DNA of 64,000 nucleotides from Iphinoe sp. HA4291-MV1 (lineage in GTDB: Bacteria; Cyanobacteriota; Cyanobacteriia; Cyanobacteriales; Nostocaceae), in contig JAHHHH010000012.1 in the NCBI GenBank assembly GCA_019359415.1, positions 55,152 to 119,151 on the forward strand. Reading direction: 5' to 3'. How positions within the stretch are numbered: the stretch's first letter is position 1; each line of letters begins with the position of its first letter. Shown piece by piece: positions 13,924 through 23,589 of the stretch. The notes beneath the pieces were generated by a model. That model ran no database searches. It was given only the letters and a program-made list of their open reading frames with translations, and was not told where the DNA came from. The position numbers and the translations under genes were made by a program.

Positions 13924-14141
13924 TATTGTACGGTTGGAATAGAATGTTTTGTTTGGATATCCCTATACTAACTCTGTTGTCAAATAAATATCAATAGTTC
14001 TTGTATAGGGATTGTTCTTAAATTTTGGTCAGGCTACTGGTCTGTCCCATAAGTTATGAGGGGTGATACCAGATCGTGCTTAAATAACAATATGAGTATA
14101 TCCAATTGACAGGCGATCGCGTGGATAAGGAAAAAGGGTGT

Positions 14142-15324
14142 ATGAGCAAGAAGTATGAAATTAATCTCAGCGAAGAGCAGAGGCAAGAACTACTAGATAT
14201 AGTCAAAAAGGGTTCAGCGAAAGCCAGAACAATTCGTCGCGCACATACATTATTAATGGCTGCGGATGGTAAGAAGGATGAGATAATAGCAGAAACGTTA
14301 CACATATCAGTAGCAACAGTTGAGCGAACTCGTAAACAGTTCTGTTGTGAAAATTTAGAAGCGACATTAAAAGAGAAAAAGCGCCCAGGAAAGCCAAGGA
14401 AGTTAACTAATTTTGCCGAAGCATACTTAATAGCAACAACTTGTAGTGATGCACCAACAGGCAGTACACGTTGGACTTTAAGAATGTTAGCAAACCAACT
14501 TGTCAGTCTGGAAATAGTTGATAGTTTGAGCAAAAGTACAGTCGGTAGGGTATTAAAAAAAACGAGCTAAAGCCTTGGTTAAAAGAACAATGGTACATAC
14601 CACAAATTAACTCTGAATTTGTTTGCCGCATGGAAGATGTGCTTGATTTATATGCTCAACCAGTTGAACCAAAACGCCCACTAGTCTGCTTTGATGAAAG
14701 GTTATGCATGATGATTGAAGATGTCCATCAACCGATACCACCAAAACCTAAAACAGAAGAAAAACCTGGAAGCATTGAAAAATTTGATGATGAATGTGAA
14801 CGCAATGGTATTTGTAATTTGTTTGCATTTTTTGCTCCCTATTTAGGATGGAGACACATCAAAGTAACAGAGCGCCGTACCAAAGTATATTTTGCAATTT
14901 GTATGAAAGAATTGGTTGATATCCACTTTGCAGATGCTGAGATGATTCGCTTGGTAATGGATAACTTAAATACGCATACAATCGGTGCATTATATGAAGT
15001 TTTTGCCCCAGCCGAAGCCAGAAGAATTGCCAAAAAATTGGAGATTCACCATACACCTAAACATGGGAGTTGGCTAAATATGGTTGAATCTGAATTGTCT
15101 GTACTTGTCCGTCAATGTCTTCAACGAAGAATTCCCAATATTGAAACTTTAGAACAACAGGTTTCAAGTTGGGAATGCGATCGCAAAGCGCGCCCTGTGC
15201 CCAGAAGGTTTTCTGGGCACATACGGGCGATCGCAATCTTAATCAGGTTTGTGTAGATTGGCGTTTTCGTACAGAAGATGCAAGAGTTAAGCTTTCAAAG
15301 ATTTATCCAACCTATCAAAATTAA
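14142..15324 (+). pseudogene. IS630-family transposase, frame-shifted and interrupted
   Basis: The first part (14142-14570) is an HTH region starting MSKKYEINLSEEQRQELL. The catalytic part (in another frame, stop at 15256) has D in VCFDERLCMM, D in VMDNLNTH and E in NMVESELS, completing a DDE triad. The two parts join smoothly by a -1 shift on an eight-A run near 14550 (…LKKNELKPWLKEQW), which could be programmed frameshifting. Near the 3' end a 50-bp palindromic insert between GCGATCGC copies shifts the frame. The ancestral end, reading VDWRFRTEDARVKLSKIY and stopping at 15324, is still legible. The N-terminal ATG at 14142 has an AAGGAAAAAGGG upstream. Confidence 0.8.
15177..15236. repeat. 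50-bp palindromic insertion flanked by duplicated HIP1 octamers
   Basis: GCGATCGCAA occurs at 15177-15186 and again at 15227-15236. Between them is a hairpin with an 11-bp perfect stem, TGTGCCCAGAA / TTCTGGGCACA. Removing 50 bp restores the transposase frame exactly. The insertion is therefore recent relative to the IS copy, and it used or duplicated the HIP1 site. Confidence 0.75.
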
Positions 15325-15564
15325 TGGGACAGACCACTAGAAGAACTGAAAAAAATTGTGAGGGAGAAGTAATAAATTAGTTGATACGCAACACGCAAAT
15401 TGATTAAACTGATAACGTTATGGGCAAGCGCTACCTGCTACGCTACTAATAAATAATCTGCTGATTCGCTAACTCTTCGCAAAACTTTATTAAGTAATTC
15501 TCAATGGAGTATTAAGCAAGTCCGTTTCACGGAACGAGGAGAAGAAATAATTCTGTGAGATAGT

Positions 15565-15597
15565 ACTCTGTCTTGAATCAAAAGACAAAGTTTTTTT
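15565..15597 (+). terminator. Hairpin plus T-run before the histidine kinase gene
   Basis: An imperfect stem (ACTCTGTCTT with AAGACAAAGT, one mismatch) is followed by seven T residues. It would stop transcription entering from the IS630 copy, or could act as an attenuator because it ends only about 75 bases before the next start codon. Confidence 0.5.
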
Positions 15598-15671
15598 GCA
15601 ACTTTCTTAATTAAGATGAGAAACTAAGGCAAGATTTTTTAGTTCGTTCTTTCCCTTGTTGTGCTTGACCC

Positions 15672-17114
15672 ATGAACTTTTCCTTTGCTCAAGATATGTC
15701 CGTTTATCAGCAGCTGGCTTCAGGGATGCAAGCGCTTCCCCAACTATTGCCCCATAGTCCTGCTACTCTACTGTCACTTTTGAGGTCACAAATTGATTTA
15801 CTTATTGAGCAACAAATTGCAGCCACTTTGTGGGTAAAGCTACCACCTGGGGAAATTTGGCACTCAGAAATTCAGCGTTATCATCAGCAACTGACAGTGT
15901 CTGGTGTCATTCGTACTTTGCATATTGAGGAAAGCAAAACAGGAGTAGAGGGAGAACAAGCTTCCCCATTTTCCCCCAAGTCCTCACCTTCTCTACCTCT
16001 GAGGATCCACAGCCTGCCAAATAGCCAGTTACAACGGGAATACTTTCTGATGGTGTTGTCGTCGCAGTTTTGCTGTCTCATTCTTGCTCATAGACCACTT
16101 AGAAGACGCAGAAACAATTTGGCGAAAGCGAATAGGAAAAAACCACCGTTACTTGCTGTGACTACTTTTGAGGGACGAATCATTCAACAAGTGTTGGATG
16201 TTATCAAACAGGCAATAACACCAGGTTCGTCTCTATTTATACCTGATGATTTTATTTGTCCCCCAACAGCAGGTTCGATGCTCATGAGTCAACTGTTGGC
16301 AAAACAACTCCAACGACAGGATGAAATTCATCGTCAAATAACGATGAAGAGTCTTGCTAAGATGCAACAGAAAAATCAAAAACTGCACGATACTCTGCAA
16401 CTGAAAAACGAATATTTGAGCAATGTGTGTCAAGAACTACGTGCACCTTTAACACACATGAAGACAGCCTTGAGTCTTTTAAATTCCCCTCATCTGAAAC
16501 CTACCCAGCGACAACGTTATTTCCAGATGCTCAACACTCAATGCGATCGCCAAAATGCCCTGATTACTGGCGTGTTTGATTTGGTACAATTAGAGCGCAA
16601 TTTAGCACGGTTGCCTTTGGAGCTTGTGCGTCTTTCGGAAATTGTGCCTGGAGTCGTTAGCATTTATCAGCCTCTTGCCCGAGAAAAAGGTATCATGGTA
16701 GCTTACACCGTACCAACTGAACTGCCACCTGTTTGGTGTGTGAGCGGTGGACTGAGACAGATTGTGATTAATTTGCTCTCCAACAGTATTAAGTTCACCC
16801 CCAAAGGTGGACAGGTTTGGGTACAAGCACGTGTTCAGGATAATTATGTCCAGTTGGAATTTCGCGATACTGGTATTGGTATAGCCGACAGCGAGATTCC
16901 TAAAATATTTGACCGCTTTTATCGTATACGTCCAACCACAATAGAAGACCCGGGTGGTGTTGGTTTGGGCTTATCTATTGTGCAATTATTGGTATGTCGC
17001 TGTGGGGCGGCTGTTTCTGTCAAAAGTAAGCTGTATGAAGGTTCTACCTTTACTATACAGCTAGCGATCGCTTCTGTTCATCCACCAAAAGAATCGCTTT
17101 GCGATGAGTTTTAG
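15672..17114 (+). CDS. Sensor histidine kinase-like protein lacking the phosphoacceptor His
   Basis: Residues 1-200 form an N-terminal sensory region resembling the DICT-type domain of cyanobacterial kinases. A dimerisation helix follows (about 240-320). The H-box reads NVCQELRAPLTHMKTAL, with Gln at residue 254 where a His is expected. The ATPase domain is intact: N-box INLLSNSIKFTP, G1 box FRDTGIGIADSE, F-box FDRFYR and G2 box GGVGLGLSIV. It could therefore bind ATP but should not autophosphorylate on the usual residue. It may signal by another route or phosphorylate a partner. I believe that Gln at this site recurs in related cyanobacterial proteins, so this may be a family trait rather than decay. 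It stands alone. Confidence 0.8.
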   Translation: MNFSFAQDMSVYQQLASGMQALPQLLPHSPATLLSLLRSQIDLLIEQQIAATLWVKLPPGEIWHSEIQRYHQQLTVSGVIRTLHIEESKTGVEGEQASPFSPKSSPSLPLRIHSLPNSQLQREYFLMVLSSQFCCLILAHRPLRRRRNNLAKANRKKPPLLAVTTFEGRIIQQVLDVIKQAITPGSSLFIPDDFICPPTAGSMLMSQLLAKQLQRQDEIHRQITMKSLAKMQQKNQKLHDTLQLKNEYLSNVCQELRAPLTHMKTALSLLNSPHLKPTQRQRYFQMLNTQCDRQNALITGVFDLVQLERNLARLPLELVRLSEIVPGVVSIYQPLAREKGIMVAYTVPTELPPVWCVSGGLRQIVINLLSNSIKFTPKGGQVWVQARVQDNYVQLEFRDTGIGIADSEIPKIFDRFYRIRPTTIEDPGGVGLGLSIVQLLVCRCGAAVSVKSKLYEGSTFTIQLAIASVHPPKESLCDEF

Positions 17115-18230
17115 ATTTAGTTTTTAGATTTAGTTTATGTTTATCCACCTTCATCGCAGATTATGGTAATGGTGATCTGCCTTTCGCTCTCGGTTACACA
17201 ACGTTTACTGACTATACTGGAAAGCAATTTTTCACATTTTCTTCACTTACTCATAGTAGTTTTCATACATCTTTTAACTTTTTTGGGAAAATTATAGTAA
17301 TCTAAATGTTAGTGAGGAGTAAGTTACTTATCATCTACCCATTAACTGAATTTTTCTATTTTTTCAGGTATGTATTCAAATTTTTGAGTTTCACCAGAAG
17401 TCTCTGAATGTGGCACTCAAACCTTTCCAGGGTGACGATTCATTACGAAACAACATCATATTATGTTACCAGTACGTATGATGGAATTACATTCTTATCT
17501 TATTGAGACAGATGCCTTTGCGTTTCATGATGCAACGTTTCTGTATGAGTTATTAGTACAATCACTACTAACAGGAGTTTGCTATTCTTGTGGTTCAAAC
17601 AGCCATCTACTTAGACTAGAGAAAATTTAGCGGACAGCCGTTTTATAGTAATGACAGGTAAAGTCAGAATATGCCTCTCCTTGTTTACACAAATATCAGT
17701 AAATCAAGGGAGTTTTGGTATAAGAAAATACTTTATAAAGGTCTTTTGAGAAATAGTTTTCTACTTTGTAAACTTCTTGTGATATCTCATGATGCTGTAA
17801 ACTCTACTGCTAAGTGTGTTTATCAAGATAAAAGTTAGGTAGAAACTGAAACTTTCTACACAAGCCATCTGTCATTTATCTCTAGCTCCAATAAAGAGCA
17901 GTAGAATTTAAGCAAAATTCTCAACCCACAGAGCTACTAGAACTACCAGGAATTAAGCATCTCCACACATTGCTCTCCTTTTGTTTGGGGGAGTGCTCTT
18001 TATTTTCAGCGATTGAGTTACTACAATCTCACATTGTTGCAGCTTTGTGTTAGTTTTGTACAAACAAGTGAAAGTAGTGTTTAAACTGGTTCTTAACAAG
18101 AGAAAGTACAAATTTGTGGCAACAATATGGAGTTATTTTGCTAGTTACCCATAGCATGATTTTTCTACTATTTAGCCACGAGTACCTATATTCATATCCT
18201 TGCCATTCTTTTAGTTGAAAATGTTGATTT
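17115..18230. other. 1.1-kb gap, mostly AT-rich
   Basis: Apart from a possible 55-codon ORF (17463-17630) no gene is evident. A TTGTTT-GGGGGAG tract near 17980 and scattered A/T-rich stretches are seen, but no terminator or clear promoter. The last part should contain the promoter of the PATAN-REC gene. Confidence 0.4.
17463..17630 (+). CDS. Possible small protein, 55 residues
   Basis: An ATG-initiated frame encodes 55 residues beginning MLPVRMMELHSYLIETDAFA, with an amphipathic middle (LYELLVQSLLTG) and two cysteines. It is preceded by no strong ribosome site. I do not recognise it and only its length, its reasonable composition and its location in a large gap support it. Confidence 0.25.
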   Translation: MLPVRMMELHSYLIETDAFAFHDATFLYELLVQSLLTGVCYSCGSNSHLLRLEKI

Positions 18231-19307
18231 ATGAATATGACGACACTTCCTATTGGTAGATACAGATTTTTTCAGGCATTACAGCCACTATCTCTACTAG
18301 GAAAAATGACTAGTAAACCTCTTACTGGTTGTTGGCAAGTTTTTAGCCCGTCAGCTTCTTGGTTAATCTATCTAGACGAAGGGAAACTGGTTTATGCTTG
18401 CTATGCAGAGAAAATGTTGGATTTACTTTACAGACATTTACAGTGTTTAAGTGAGCAAATTCCTACTCTCCATAGTGGAATTGATGAACAGTTGCAGGCA
18501 ATATTTGAAACTGGACTTGATAATCAAGCAGTACCAAACCCAGATTATTTAGCTATTTGCTGGTTAGTTAATCAAAAGTATATGAGTCCTGCTCAAGCAG
18601 GAATGTTGATAGAGCAATTGGCGATAGAAGTTCTTGAGCCATTTCTGAAAATAAAAGAGGGAAGTTATGAATTTACCTCAGAGAGTTTCTTAGATGATAT
18701 GCCAAAGTTCTGTCATCTAGATTTATGCTTAATAGTTCAAAAGTGTCAAAATCGGTCACAAAATCAGGAAAATACTAAATCACGAGGTATACAACAACGA
18801 TTTCACTTTTTTTCGTCAAAAGTCCGACAGTCACAACCAAAAACTGAGCAACAATTTACTAATCATAACAATGAACAAATAGCAGAAGTTAAGAATAACA
18901 ATGGGAAATGTCAGCAGAATTCCCAGAAATCATCTGAAAAAAAACTTTATAAAATTATTTGTATTGATGATAGTTCTGTCATCATCAATTCCATCACACA
19001 TTTTTTAGATGACAAAATGTTTTCTGTGATTGGAGTTAATGATTCCTTAAAAGCTTTAACGCAAATTATCCGCATAAAACCTGACCTCATTTTACTCGAT
19101 ATTGAGATGCCAAACTTAGATGGTTATGAACTGTGTTCCTTGTTACGAAAGCATTCACACTTTCAGAACACACCAGTGATTATGGTTACGGGTAGATCAG
19201 GATTGATAGACAGAGCAAAAGCAAAGATAGTTAGAGCTACAGGCTATCTAACCAAGCCTTTTACACAAGTAGATTTGCTAAAAGTCATTTTTCAATATAT
19301 TGAGTAG
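18231..19307 (+). CDS. PatA-like response regulator (PATAN + REC)
   Basis: Residues 1-185 form a PATAN domain, the effector domain of PatA, PixG and TaxP1-like cyanobacterial regulators. Features include LTGCWQVFSPSASWLIYLDEGKLVYA and a helical region with CWLVNQKYMSP. A Gln/Asn/Ser-rich linker follows (about 185-235). The C-terminal receiver domain (about 238-358) has the acidic pair IICIDDS, the phosphoacceptor Asp in PDLILLDIEMPNLDGYE, a Thr in VIMVTGRS and a Lys in GYLTKPFT. Such proteins act in phototaxis/pilus and pattern control. The usual neighbours (CheY, CheW, MCP, CheA) are absent here, so a partner pathway cannot be named. The downstream Hpt gene, 0.9 kb away, might be connected. 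Confidence 0.85.
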   Translation: MNMTTLPIGRYRFFQALQPLSLLGKMTSKPLTGCWQVFSPSASWLIYLDEGKLVYACYAEKMLDLLYRHLQCLSEQIPTLHSGIDEQLQAIFETGLDNQAVPNPDYLAICWLVNQKYMSPAQAGMLIEQLAIEVLEPFLKIKEGSYEFTSESFLDDMPKFCHLDLCLIVQKCQNRSQNQENTKSRGIQQRFHFFSSKVRQSQPKTEQQFTNHNNEQIAEVKNNNGKCQQNSQKSSEKKLYKIICIDDSSVIINSITHFLDDKMFSVIGVNDSLKALTQIIRIKPDLILLDIEMPNLDGYELCSLLRKHSHFQNTPVIMVTGRSGLIDRAKAKIVRATGYLTKPFTQVDLLKVIFQYIE

Positions 19308-20219
19308 TCTAGAAGTGATGTAAAACGAGCGCTAAACTTACAGCAGAATAGAGGCGTCAGTCGTCAGGAGTCAGATCGCGTAGCGTCTCCCTTTGGGAGA
19401 AGTAAAAAGGGCTTAGAGTCTGCCTTTTAGACCTCAGTACTGTACTTCATTTACTTGCAATGTGCTGTATCTACTGTAGTTGACTTTGCATCTAAAAAGT
19501 TTAATATTACTCAGGTTAGTAGACTAGTTATCAATTTAAAAAAAATTAAATTGTAAATAACGAGTCATTATAATCGTTTGCGGTTAAATGCAGTTAGTTC
19601 TGATCTAACTTTCAACTCTTATTCTATAGCAAGACTATGCATGCACAAGCTTTTATAGGGAAAGGAGTCTATAGAGTTAAGTTTAACACTTATACCTCAT
19701 TATTCTATAGAGAATCATTCTATTTTAGAGACATTAGTTACCAAGTGTGAAAGTAATACCCATTTGAAAAATGATTGTGACAGATGGAGCACTAGAAGCG
19801 ATTACCAATAACTCTTTCTGGAGCGAGACGCACTCGCGTTCACAATCCCAAATTTAAAATCTAAAAATCTAAAATCAAAAATAGTATAACTCATGCTAAG
19901 CAGGTGGTGGAAATATTCTTATAATAAAAACAAAACTTGACAATTACTTTTATAGGAATGCTCATAATGAGCAGTTTTTGTTATTATATCAGCTTCAAAA
20001 TATATCAAGTTCATCAAAAGTCTCATCAAAAGTTAAGTATCAATTCTTTACAGTTATAAGAATCACGCAATTAACTGTTTGTGAAAGATAAAGCAGAGTA
20101 TTGATGTCTATGTAACTAAAAAAATTATCGATCAACAGTACTATATGCAATTGAATTGTATGCAATACAATAGAAAAGAATTCAGAACTTAGAACGCAGC
20201 CTATTGACGAACAAACACT
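19308..20219. other. 0.9-kb gap with dispersed repeats
   Basis: It contains a hairpin-forming dispersed repeat at about 19375-19402 (GCGTAGCGTCTCCCTTTGGGAG) and a short AATCTAAAA repeat tract at about 19850-19880. No ORF is supported. The final 100 bases presumably hold the promoter of the Hpt gene. Confidence 0.4.
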
Positions 20220-21014
20220 ATGTTACGAGACAAAGAACTAGAAACTCAGTTGCAGTTTCTAGAGGAAACCACTCACTCTCTCAATACTCTAGAAACTGTA
20301 TTATTGGAAGTCAAATTTAATCGTCAAATTGCTCCACCAAAAATCGATGCTGGAGTGAGAGCTGCTCACTCTATCAAAGATAGTGCAGGTATGATGGGAT
20401 ATCGAACTTTAAGTGCTTTAGCTCACCGCTTAGAAGATTCTTTTAAAGTTTTGATAACTCAGAAAGATTCTTTAGAACTTGACGCTGATTTGCAAAGTTT
20501 ACTTTTAGCTGGAGTAGATTGGCTGCGTCAGATAGTGAAACTACATTCAGAAGGTTATACTATTGATGAACAATGGTTAGCAACTTTTTGTTATCCAGTT
20601 TTCGAAGAGTTACAAGAGCGTTTAGGCTCTTTGATTTCTGAGGATACTATAACCCTTCTATCCCCAGAGAATGGGTTACAAGACATTATTTCTTTACTGT
20701 TTAAAACAGAAGTAGAAGACTGTCTACAACGCCTAGAATCATTGATTTTGAAGAGTGAACAGTCTGTTTTGCAGGATGAAGTTACTCTCATGGCAATAGA
20801 GTTGGGTGGCTTAGGAGAAATGCTCCAGCTACAAGCTTTTACTGAGCTTTGTAAGTCAATAACCAAACAATTAAAAGCAGCAGAAGAAGTTGAAGAAATT
20901 GCTCAGTTAGCTTTGCAAGCATGGCGACGAGCACAAGCCTTGATACTCACAAATCAAATCAATAGTTTACCAACAGAGATTAGCCGCAAGTTAGCAGATT
21001 CTCTCAATAGCTGA
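20220..21014 (+). CDS. Stand-alone Hpt-domain protein
   Basis: The N-terminal 110 residues are a histidine phosphotransfer domain: the His is in RAAHSIKDSAGMMGYRTL and is followed by LSALAHRLEDSFKVL, as at the start of cyanobacterial CheA-like hybrid kinases. The usual GG after the K of HSIKGG is DS here. The rest (about 130-264) is an acidic helical region (VEDCLQRLESLILKSEQ). CheA-type relatives have over 700 residues with CheW and receiver domains; this one stops at 264 residues. It is either a dedicated phosphorelay shuttle or the stable 5' remnant of a CheA. The sequence after the stop shows no kinase-like continuation. Confidence 0.75.
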   Translation: MLRDKELETQLQFLEETTHSLNTLETVLLEVKFNRQIAPPKIDAGVRAAHSIKDSAGMMGYRTLSALAHRLEDSFKVLITQKDSLELDADLQSLLLAGVDWLRQIVKLHSEGYTIDEQWLATFCYPVFEELQERLGSLISEDTITLLSPENGLQDIISLLFKTEVEDCLQRLESLILKSEQSVLQDEVTLMAIELGGLGEMLQLQAFTELCKSITKQLKAAEEVEEIAQLALQAWRRAQALILTNQINSLPTEISRKLADSLNS

Positions 21015-21102
21015 AATTCCCTAGGAAGCACAGGACTACTGGACGGATTCACCGCAAGTAGTGTGTCCTCCGTAATGTGCTACCTTGCCTTGGCACGATA
21101 TA

Positions 21103-21993
21103 TCAAACCGGACGACAACCACATAACATTGCGTGCATCTTAACCACTGAACCAATCACAACAATTGCTGGCGCTTCAAACCCAGTTACCTCAACTTGCT
21201 CTACAATTGTTGATAGCTTACCAATCAATTCTTCTTGATCTGATCGCGTACCCCAACGTACCAGAGCAATAGGCGTTTCTGAACTCAACCCAGCTTCAGT
21301 TAACTGTTGGACAATGTGAGACAGATTGTGAATACCCATATATATTACTATCGTTTCTGAACCGTGGGCGATCGCATTCCAATTCACTGCGGGGCGATAC
21401 TTACCTGCTGCCTCATGTCCAGTCACAAAAGTGACAGAGGAACTATATAACCGATGCGTCAAAGGTATACCGGCGTAAGCTGGAGCAGCAATTCCCGATG
21501 TCACACCAGGCACAACTTCCACAGGAATTCCAGCTTGTACCAATTCTTCCATCTCCTCACCGCCGCGACCAAATATAAACGGATCGCCCCCCTTGAGTCG
21601 CACAACAATGGCATTATCCTGCGCTTTCGCAATGAGCAAGTGCGTTGTTTCCTCCTGGATAATTGAATGACGCCCCCGCCGCTTACCAGCGTCAATCTTT
21701 TCAGCTTCAGAATTAATCATCGCCAAAATTGCCGGACTGACTAAGGCATCATAGATGACCACATCCGCACACTCTAACAACCCCTTCCCCTTGAGAGTCA
21801 TCAACCCCGGATCCCCTGGTCCCGCGCCTACTAGGTAGACCTTACCCAAACACTTCTTCTCCTCTTCCTTCTCCTGACGGAGACGCTGCGCGTTCGCCCA
21901 AGGGGCGACGCCAAGGGCGAACGCGTCCTTCTCTTCTCTACGAGAGGCTGCGCCAACGAGACGGCTTCCGCCGAATGTGTCTTCGCGGTTCAT
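21103..21993 (-). CDS. cobA: Uroporphyrinogen-III C-methyltransferase with repeat-encoded N-terminus
   Basis: SUMT methylates uroporphyrinogen III at C2 and C7 with SAM to give precorrin-2, for siroheme and cobalamin. The SAM-binding motif [19 protein letters not shown], then [18 protein letters not shown] and [20 protein letters not shown], are intact. I chose the ATG at 21993 because it overlaps the cbiX stop as ATGA, which implies translational coupling. This leaves about 48 extra N-terminal residues ([18 protein letters not shown] and on) encoded by a dispersed repeat that recurs outside genes, for example near 59.9 kb. The functional core starts at about residue 50. Siroheme is the cofactor of nitrite and sulfite reductases. 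Confidence 0.9.
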   Translation of the reverse strand: MNREDTFGGSRLVGAASRREEKDAFALGVAPWANAQRLRQEKEEEKKCLGKVYLVGAGPGDPGLMTLKGKGLLECADVVIYDALVSPAILAMINSEAEKIDAGKRRGRHSIIQEETTHLLIAKAQDNAIVVRLKGGDPFIFGRGGEEMEELVQAGIPVEVVPGVTSGIAAPAYAGIPLTHRLYSSSVTFVTGHEAAGKYRPAVNWNAIAHGSETIVIYMGIHNLSHIVQQLTEAGLSSETPIALVRWGTRSDQEELIGKLSTIVEQVEVTGFEAPAIVVIGSVVKMHAMLCGCRPV

Positions 21994-22763
21994 TTTTCCA
22001 ACAAATCCCAAATCAATTCTACTAATTCTGCATTTGCTCCCAAAGGCTCGGTAAGTTGAAAGTTCACCTGAGGAAACTGTAATTTTAACTCTTCTTGCCT
22101 TTGAGCAACAGCATCCGTCATTCCACCTGGAAATAGAAAGTATGGTATTGTCAGTAAATTCCTATAGCCAGCAGCCATCAATTCTTGCACCCGTACTTCT
22201 AGGCTTGGAGATAAGCCTAAGTATGCAGCTACTGCTCCTATCGTCGCTGCTATTGCTTCCACTGAAGCGTTAGCTTCAGGGCGACGACTACCATGAGCTA
22301 AAAGAATTTTTGCTTCTGCTTTTGTCGCAATCAATTGCTTCGCTAGCAAGCGCCCTAAAAGGGGATGACAGCCCAAGTATGGTTGTAGGAATATCTTAAT
22401 ATCCTGACTGAGAGCTTGCCTTGCCAGTGCGACTTCTGCGGGAATATCTTCCATCACATGAACTCCGCTCAGCAGGAATAGCGGTAGGATTTTGAGACTA
22501 TGACATCCAGAATCTAAAGCAGTCTTACCAAATTTTATTATTTGCTCATGCAGGGGTTCGGGATTTAGTTCCAAGTACGCTGTATCGACCAAGGTTTCAC
22601 ATTTCGATTGAGAAATTATACCCCCAGTTGCAATAGCATGTAAATCGCTTTGTATTTTACGACATAACAACCCTGCCAGATGTTGCATAGCAATTTCCGG
22701 ACGCGGATCGCAACTTCCGTGAGATACCAGCAGATATGCAGATACCATTGGCAAGGACTTCAT
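21990..22763 (-). CDS. cbiX: Sirohydrochlorin chelatase CbiX/SirB-like
   Basis: Class II chelatase that inserts Co2+ or Fe2+ into sirohydrochlorin. Two homologous halves are present. The first has LLVSHGSCDPRP and later LKILPLFLLSGVHVMEDIP; the second has ILLAHGSRRPEAN and LLTIPYFLFPGGMTD. The His residues in the SHGS and AHGS motifs and in SGVHV are the likely metal-binding and catalytic residues. The length of 257 fits the two-domain form. It overlaps cobA by four bases, forming a two-gene unit in the siroheme/cobalamin pathway. An alternative start six codons further on is possible. The metal preference cannot be read from sequence. Confidence 0.85.
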   Translation of the reverse strand: MKSLPMVSAYLLVSHGSCDPRPEIAMQHLAGLLCRKIQSDLHAIATGGIISQSKCETLVDTAYLELNPEPLHEQIIKFGKTALDSGCHSLKILPLFLLSGVHVMEDIPAEVALARQALSQDIKIFLQPYLGCHPLLGRLLAKQLIATKAEAKILLAHGSRRPEANASVEAIAATIGAVAAYLGLSPSLEVRVQELMAAGYRNLLTIPYFLFPGGMTDAVAQRQEELKLQFPQVNFQLTEPLGANAELVELIWDLLEK

Positions 22764-23280
22764 TCAAATGTTTCATTAAATATAACGTATACTCTGAAGA
22801 AACACAGGGAACGCTTAACAGGGTAGAACAGAAGGAGGTGTTTCTTTCATTCGTAGCGGGTGGTGTGCCTAAGAGTGCCTCTGCTTTCAAGCATCTACTT
22901 TCATCCACTGTGACGGCGATCTCGCCATGACCGACTGAGTTGTAAATGCAATTCACATTCGTACTGATGGGCGATAACTTGACTTTCAAGACAGTCGCTA
23001 CAAATTAAAATTTTCAGTCATTCGTGCTCCAACATCTGGTTTGCAGGGAATTCGCTTTCATCAGCAAGAAAAAATTGATATGAAAATTACCAAAAAAATG
23101 CGGAAACAAAGTTCATGAGTATGAATATTATCCATAGAATAATACCGAGCAACTAATGGCTGTTGATCTTCTAGATTCACACTGCCATAAGAGCGAAAAT
23201 CACTTCCATGAATGAGTTAATTTTTTAGCAATCTAGATACGGTTGAAATATATGACAAATAGTTTTATAAATTGATTTGT
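22764..23280. other. Gap upstream of cbiX
   Basis: No clear gene and no cobalamin riboswitch pattern were seen by eye. A minus-strand frame reaching into it from cbiX (to 22989) contains NSVGHGEIAVTVDESRCL, which faintly recalls the extreme C-termini of some cyanobacterial TnpB proteins. The match is too weak to call a relic. A GATCTAGATTC-like palindrome lies near 23170. Confidence 0.35.
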
Positions 23281-23589
23281 ATGAAAGAATTAACAAATCA
23301 AGCACAGCCTGCATCGCAGCCTAAAATACAACCATTCGCACAACCTGAATCACAACCTATAATGATGCAATCAGCCTCCAGTTCAGGTCTACCTACTCTA
23401 CGGTTTGGTAACACAGGTAATTCTGTAAGAGCCCTACAGCGACTTTTAGTATCTAATGGCTACTTTGTTCAAATTGATGGAGTTTTTGGTGCGCTCACAG
23501 AGACTGCTGTAAGAGCTTTCCAAAGTTCGCACGGTTTAGTGGCGGACGGAGTCGTTGGTCCAAGAACTTGGAGCGCGTTGTCAAACTAG
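23281..23589 (+). CDS. Peptidoglycan-binding domain protein (short)
   Basis: The 102 residues (from the ATG at 23281) consist of a Gln/Pro-rich N-terminal stretch (about 1-38) and one PG_binding_1 domain: LPTLRFGNTGNSVRALQRLL, then GYFVQIDGVFGALTETAVRAFQ and VADGVVGPRTWSAL. There is no catalytic domain and no evident signal peptide. Such single-domain proteins are common in cyanobacteria and may bind cell-wall glycans. It is a close paralogue of the C-terminal domain of the next gene, so the pair probably arose by duplication. Confidence 0.75.
   Translation: MKELTNQAQPASQPKIQPFAQPESQPIMMQSASSSGLPTLRFGNTGNSVRALQRLLVSNGYFVQIDGVFGALTETAVRAFQSSHGLVADGVVGPRTWSALSN

Larger units (their letters stand above)
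14037..15337 (+). mobile_element. IS630-family insertion sequence, decayed
   Basis: Terminal inverted repeats TGGTCTGTCCCAT (14038-14050) and ATGGGACAGACCA (15324-15336) bound a segment of about 1.3 kb. A TA lies just outside each end (14035-14036 and 15338-15339), the target duplication expected for the IS630/Tc1 group. It carries one transposase gene in two frames, which is further disrupted near its 3' end. Confidence 0.85.

Noticed and set aside
22763-22989. TnpB C-terminal relic (NSVGHGEIAVT)
   Set aside because: The similarity is short and uncertain and no catalytic motif is near.
22764-23000. Cobalamin riboswitch before cbiX-cobA
   Set aside because: No B12-box-like sequence was visible on the minus strand; an Infernal search would decide.
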